Assembly: GCA_937892105.1 (NCBI GenBank)
Contig: CALAUZ010000282.1
Location: 1 to 10,013 of the forward strand
Direction of reading: 5' to 3'
DNA length: 10,013 nt
DNA from: an uncultured Fretibacterium sp.
GTDB lineage: Bacteria > Synergistota > Synergistia > Synergistales > Aminobacteriaceae
Shown here in pieces: positions 6,466 through 10,013 of the stretch. The position numbers and the translations under genes were made by a program. A model generated the notes under the pieces. The model did no database searches and was not told the origin of the DNA. It saw only the letters and a list, made by a program, of their open reading frames with translations. How positions within the stretch are numbered: the first letter of the stretch is position 1; each line of letters opens with the position of its first letter.

Positions 6466-6735
6466 ATGGCATTTTCTACGATTGAGGCTCACGTTGATGA
6501 GATGGACAAGGCGCGGTTTAATGCGTTCTGCTCCGATGTCGGGCTTAATCCTTCTTCTGCTCTGAATCTTTTCATTAAGGCAGTAATCAGGGAAAATCGA
6601 ATTCCTTTCGCAATTTCCAGAGAGTCGGATCCGTTCTACAGCGAAGTCAATCAGGCGCATGTGTTGAAATCTATACAGGAACTTAAGGAGGGTAAGGGAA
6701 AACCGCATGAACTGATTGAGGTTGAGAATGACTGA
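6466..6735 (+). CDS. relB: RelB/DinJ-family antitoxin
   Basis: This 89-residue protein has the two-part layout of type II antitoxins. Residues 3-45 form a ribbon-helix-helix DNA-binding unit (beta strand T5-I-E-A-H, then two helices ending near R-I-P-F). This dimerises on operator DNA. The acidic C-terminus (from about residue 60, with K-E-G-K-G-K-P-H-E-L-I-E-V) is the part that wraps around the toxin. The ribosome binding site is strong (AAAGGAGGT, 6450-6458, 8 bases from the ATG). The stop overlaps the next start by 8 bases, the usual coupling of antitoxin and toxin. The partner is a broken YoeB remnant, so this antitoxin is probably now orphaned; it could still repress its promoter or neutralise related toxins. 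Symbol by family. Confidence 0.9.
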   Translation: MAFSTIEAHVDEMDKARFNAFCSDVGLNPSSALNLFIKAVIRENRIPFAISRESDPFYSEVNQAHVLKSIQELKEGKGKPHELIEVEND

Positions 6736-6853
6736 AAAGATATGGTCGGACGAAGCGTGGGAAGATTATTTGTACTGGCAGATACAGGACAGGAAAACGA
6801 TTAAACGTATTAACCTCATTGCTCATTGCAAAGGGCACTATGATGATGAATAA
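6728..6853 (+). pseudogene. yoeB: YoeB/Txe toxin remnant with in-frame internal deletion
   Basis: This 41-codon frame begins like YoeB (M-T-E-K-I-W-S-D-E-A-W-E-D-Y-L-Y-W, then K-R-I-N-L to residue 30). It then jumps straight to the YoeB C-terminus (I-A-H-C-K-G-H-Y-D-D-E). YoeB is a ribosome-dependent mRNA endonuclease of about 84-88 residues. The missing ~45 central residues include the equivalents of E. coli Glu46 and Arg65; the terminal His-Tyr pair (His83/Tyr84) survives. The product should therefore be inactive. The reading frame is kept, and the join contains CTCATTG twice in tandem (6815-6828), consistent with a deletion between short repeats encoding Leu-Ile. The start overlaps the antitoxin stop by 8 bases as in intact operons. 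It could also be viewed as a short expressed peptide, but no function for that is known. Confidence 0.85.
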
Positions 6854-6888
6854 AAGCAGAGCGCAACGCATTTAAGGAGTCTGATACT

Positions 6889-7302
6889 ATGCCGGAAGCA
6901 GCGTATAAAGATACATACGAACAGGAAGAATTGATGTACAGAGTTCCCATGCTTAGGAGTGAGGTCAACATTCTTCGCCGTGATGTTGATACTCTCAAAA
7001 ATGATGTTGCCGATATGAAAAGGGATATCAGCAGTTTGAAGTCGGACGTTACGGAACTGAAGCATGATGTGCGGATTCTTCAGAACGATGTCTCTGAACT
7101 CAAATCTGATATGAAGGACTTGCGCGTTGAAGTCAACAGTATGAAGGGTGAAATTCGGACTTTAGGCGCAAGAATGGACGGAATGGAAAGACGGATTGAT
7201 GATATTCATGCGTCCCAGAATAAATGGTTTACCTTGCTGGGGCTGTTGGTAGCCGCTGTTCCGATTGCGATTGCAATAGTCCAAAGCCTCATGAGTAAAT
7301 AA
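6889..7302 (+). CDS. Tail-anchored coiled-coil protein of uninterrupted heptads
   Basis: This 137-residue protein has three parts: a short acidic head (1-23), a parallel-type coiled coil (24-107), and a C-terminal membrane helix (about 113-131) followed by the short tail S-L-M-S-K. The coil is 12 consecutive 7-residue units with no stutter, most matching x-[DE]-[VIM]-x-x-[LM]-[KR] (R-D-V-D-T-L-K, N-D-V-A-D-M-K and so on). There is no signal peptide, so it probably inserts tail-first with the coil in the cytoplasm. The design recalls Bdr-like and other small heptad membrane proteins, but I do not recognise the family. The ribosome binding site AAGGAG (6874-6879) is 9 bases upstream. The gene starts 35 bases after the toxin remnant with no terminator between, so it is probably co-transcribed with relB. 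The function is unknown. Confidence 0.85.
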   Translation: MPEAAYKDTYEQEELMYRVPMLRSEVNILRRDVDTLKNDVADMKRDISSLKSDVTELKHDVRILQNDVSELKSDMKDLRVEVNSMKGEIRTLGARMDGMERRIDDIHASQNKWFTLLGLLVAAVPIAIAIVQSLMSK

Positions 7303-7362
7303 CTTGGCAACATGTGCAATGAGTACTGGTGAAACGTTCATTATAGACGGAGGCATAATACC

Positions 7363-7638
7363 ATGAGGCTCGACAAATTCCTCAAACTCGCACGTCTCAT
7401 TAAGCGCAGAACAGTCGCACAGGAAATGATAGACTTGGGCGCAGTACGTCTCGAAGGCAGAGAATGCAAACCTTCCAGCGAAGTCCGCGAAGGAAACATC
7501 ATAGAGATAGCGTACATTAACCGCGTCCTGAAGGTCAAAGTCCTCTGCGCTGACGAGGCCATGCTCAGAAGACCAAAGACCGTTTCATGGGAACAATTAG
7601 AAGAAAGACCAGTTAAGCCCGATGAAAAACCGTTTTAA
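7363..7638 (+). CDS. rqcP: S4-domain RNA-binding protein, RqcP/YabO type
   Basis: This 91-residue protein is almost wholly an S4 RNA-binding domain. M-R-L-D-K-F-L-K opens the fold, L-I-K-R-R-T follows at residues 12-17, and the beta hairpin with E-G-N-I-I-E-I ends in V-L-K-V-K-V-L (54-60). This matches the short RqcP (YabO) group, which binds the 50S subunit and tRNA during alanine tailing of stalled nascent chains. Hsp15 (HslR) is the related alternative but is usually longer with a basic tail; here the tail is mixed in charge (77-91). The ribosome binding site CGGAGG (7348-7353) is 9 bases from the ATG. It lies 60 bases after the coiled-coil gene and 63 bases before enolase. Confidence 0.87.
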   Translation: MRLDKFLKLARLIKRRTVAQEMIDLGAVRLEGRECKPSSEVREGNIIEIAYINRVLKVKVLCADEAMLRRPKTVSWEQLEERPVKPDEKPF

Positions 7639-7655
7639 TTTTTACAGTTGCCAAT

Positions 7656-7661
7656 TATAAT
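7656..7661 (+). promoter_or_regulatory. Weak -10 candidate before enolase
   Basis: TATAAT at 7656-7661 lies in the 63-base gap before enolase, with only a poor -35 (TTTTAA, 7633-7638) 17 bases upstream. A second hexamer, CATAAT, is at 7667-7672. No terminator follows rqcP, so enolase may also be read through from upstream. The enolase ribosome binding site AGGAGG (7686-7691) is strong. Confidence 0.3.
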
Positions 7662-7671
7662 TAGAGCATAA

Positions 7672-9723
<2,052 letters not shown>

Positions 9724-9745
9724 TTGTGTTCCCTCCTTGGTTAGT

Positions 9746-9797
9746 CTCCCCCGCGATGCGCATCTGCGGGAGGCAAGCCGTGAAATCCATTTCACGG
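9746..9797 (-). promoter_or_regulatory. Two leader hairpins before the DUF6033-like gene
   Basis: Just upstream of the ribosome binding site there are two inverted repeats. CCGTGAAA (9778-9785) / TTTCACGG (9790-9797) is a perfect 8-bp stem with a 4-base loop. The other is centred on the 10-base palindrome GATGCGCATC (9755-9764), flanked by CCCGC (9750-9754) and, after one bulged T, GCGGG (9766-9770). Neither is followed by a T run, so they are not terminators. They may form a folded 5' leader; I recognise no known riboswitch. Confidence 0.5.
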
Positions 9798-9879
9798 ACA
9801 TTATGCCCGGCGTCCCGGCGCATAAACTTATAGATATCTTTTTTTTATATCGGAAGAAGCTGAGGATTACTTTATATGT

Positions 9880-9903
9880 TTATAATATTTTTTATAATAT
9901 TTT
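9880..9903 (+). repeat. Tandem 12-bp A/T repeat, possible UP element
   Basis: TTATAATATTTT occurs twice in direct succession (9880-9891, 9892-9903), ending 4 bases before the -35 of the tRNA-Leu promoter. Alternating A and T tracts in this position resemble UP elements that bind the RNA polymerase alpha subunit at stable-RNA promoters. Confidence 0.5.
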
Positions 9904-9907
9904 TTTC

Positions 9908-9936
9908 TTGATTATCAGAACGCGGTATGGTATTAT
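9908..9936 (+). promoter_or_regulatory. Promoter of tRNA-Leu
   Basis: TTGATT (9908-9913), a 17-base spacer and TATTAT (9931-9936) preceded by TGG, an extended -10, would start transcription near 9943. That is about 18 bases before the tRNA. Confidence 0.72.
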
Positions 9937-9960
9937 CTCTTCTTGTGAGTTTAATCACGA

Positions 9961-10013
9961 GCCGGCGTGTCGGAATTGGCAGACGAGGCAGACTCAAAAT
10001 CTGTTTTCCGCAA
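9961..10013 (+). tRNA. tRNA-Leu (anticodon CAA), cut by window end
   Basis: GCCGGCG begins the acceptor. The D-arm contains AATTGGCAGA as in leucine tRNAs. The anticodon stem GCAGA/TCTGT holds loop CTCAAAA, giving anticodon CAA. The sequence then enters a long variable arm (TTTCCGCAA), as in class II tRNAs, before the window stops. About 35 bases, including the T-arm, lie outside. Confidence 0.88.

Noticed and set aside
6961..7220. 21-base periodic similarity in the coiled-coil gene as a DNA repeat array
   Set aside because: The periodicity follows the protein heptads and the copies are strongly diverged at base level, so it is a protein repeat and not a DNA repeat or CRISPR.

Overview
The window reads as one end of a short-read metagenome contig. 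Its first 18 bases match the end of an Illumina adapter, so biology starts at base 19. Most of the window (19 to about 8865) looks like a flagellated, outer-membrane bacterium. The flagellin, the rqcP-type gene and the N-terminal enolase sequence remind me most of the Synergistota; that is from memory, not from a search. The last stretch (about 8866-10013) looks like a different genome, probably a Lachnospiraceae-type Firmicute. The join falls inside the enolase gene, which loses its last ~40 codons at the point where a convergent gene ends.

Left part (19-2718), AT-rich. A lipoprotein gene on the minus strand, cut by the contig end, has two calcium-binding-like Asp loops. It is divergent from a plus-strand gene for a membrane-anchored metallophosphoesterase. 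A near-consensus promoter then drives six tRNA genes (Pro-TGG, Gly-TCC, Arg-TCT, His-GTG, Arg-TCG, Lys-CTT), all with encoded CCA. A terminator ends this operon, and a second promoter-like sequence overlaps it.

Middle (3331-6420), a flagellin unit. The ~300-base leader contains a sigma-28-like promoter candidate, a palindrome, an 11-bp direct repeat and two CsrA-like sites, one in a hairpin loop and one over the ribosome binding site. The flagellin is large (911 residues), with conserved ends and a variable Ser/Thr-rich centre. A strong terminator follows.

Right-middle (6421-8865). A compact operon has its own extended -10 promoter and a tandem 9-bp repeat likely to be its operator. It encodes a RelB/DinJ antitoxin, a YoeB toxin remnant with an in-frame internal deletion, and a tail-anchored protein made of 12 uninterrupted heptads. 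After that come an RqcP-type S4 protein (rescue of stalled ribosomes) and enolase.

Far right (8866-10013). A minus-strand gene resembling the DUF6033 family has a structured 5' leader. It is divergent from a tRNA-Leu(CAA) gene that runs off the window.

No CRISPR array, rRNA, insertion sequence or att site was seen. The points most worth following up are the chimeric join, the self-deleted toxin with an intact antitoxin, the heptad protein beside it, and the flagellin leader.
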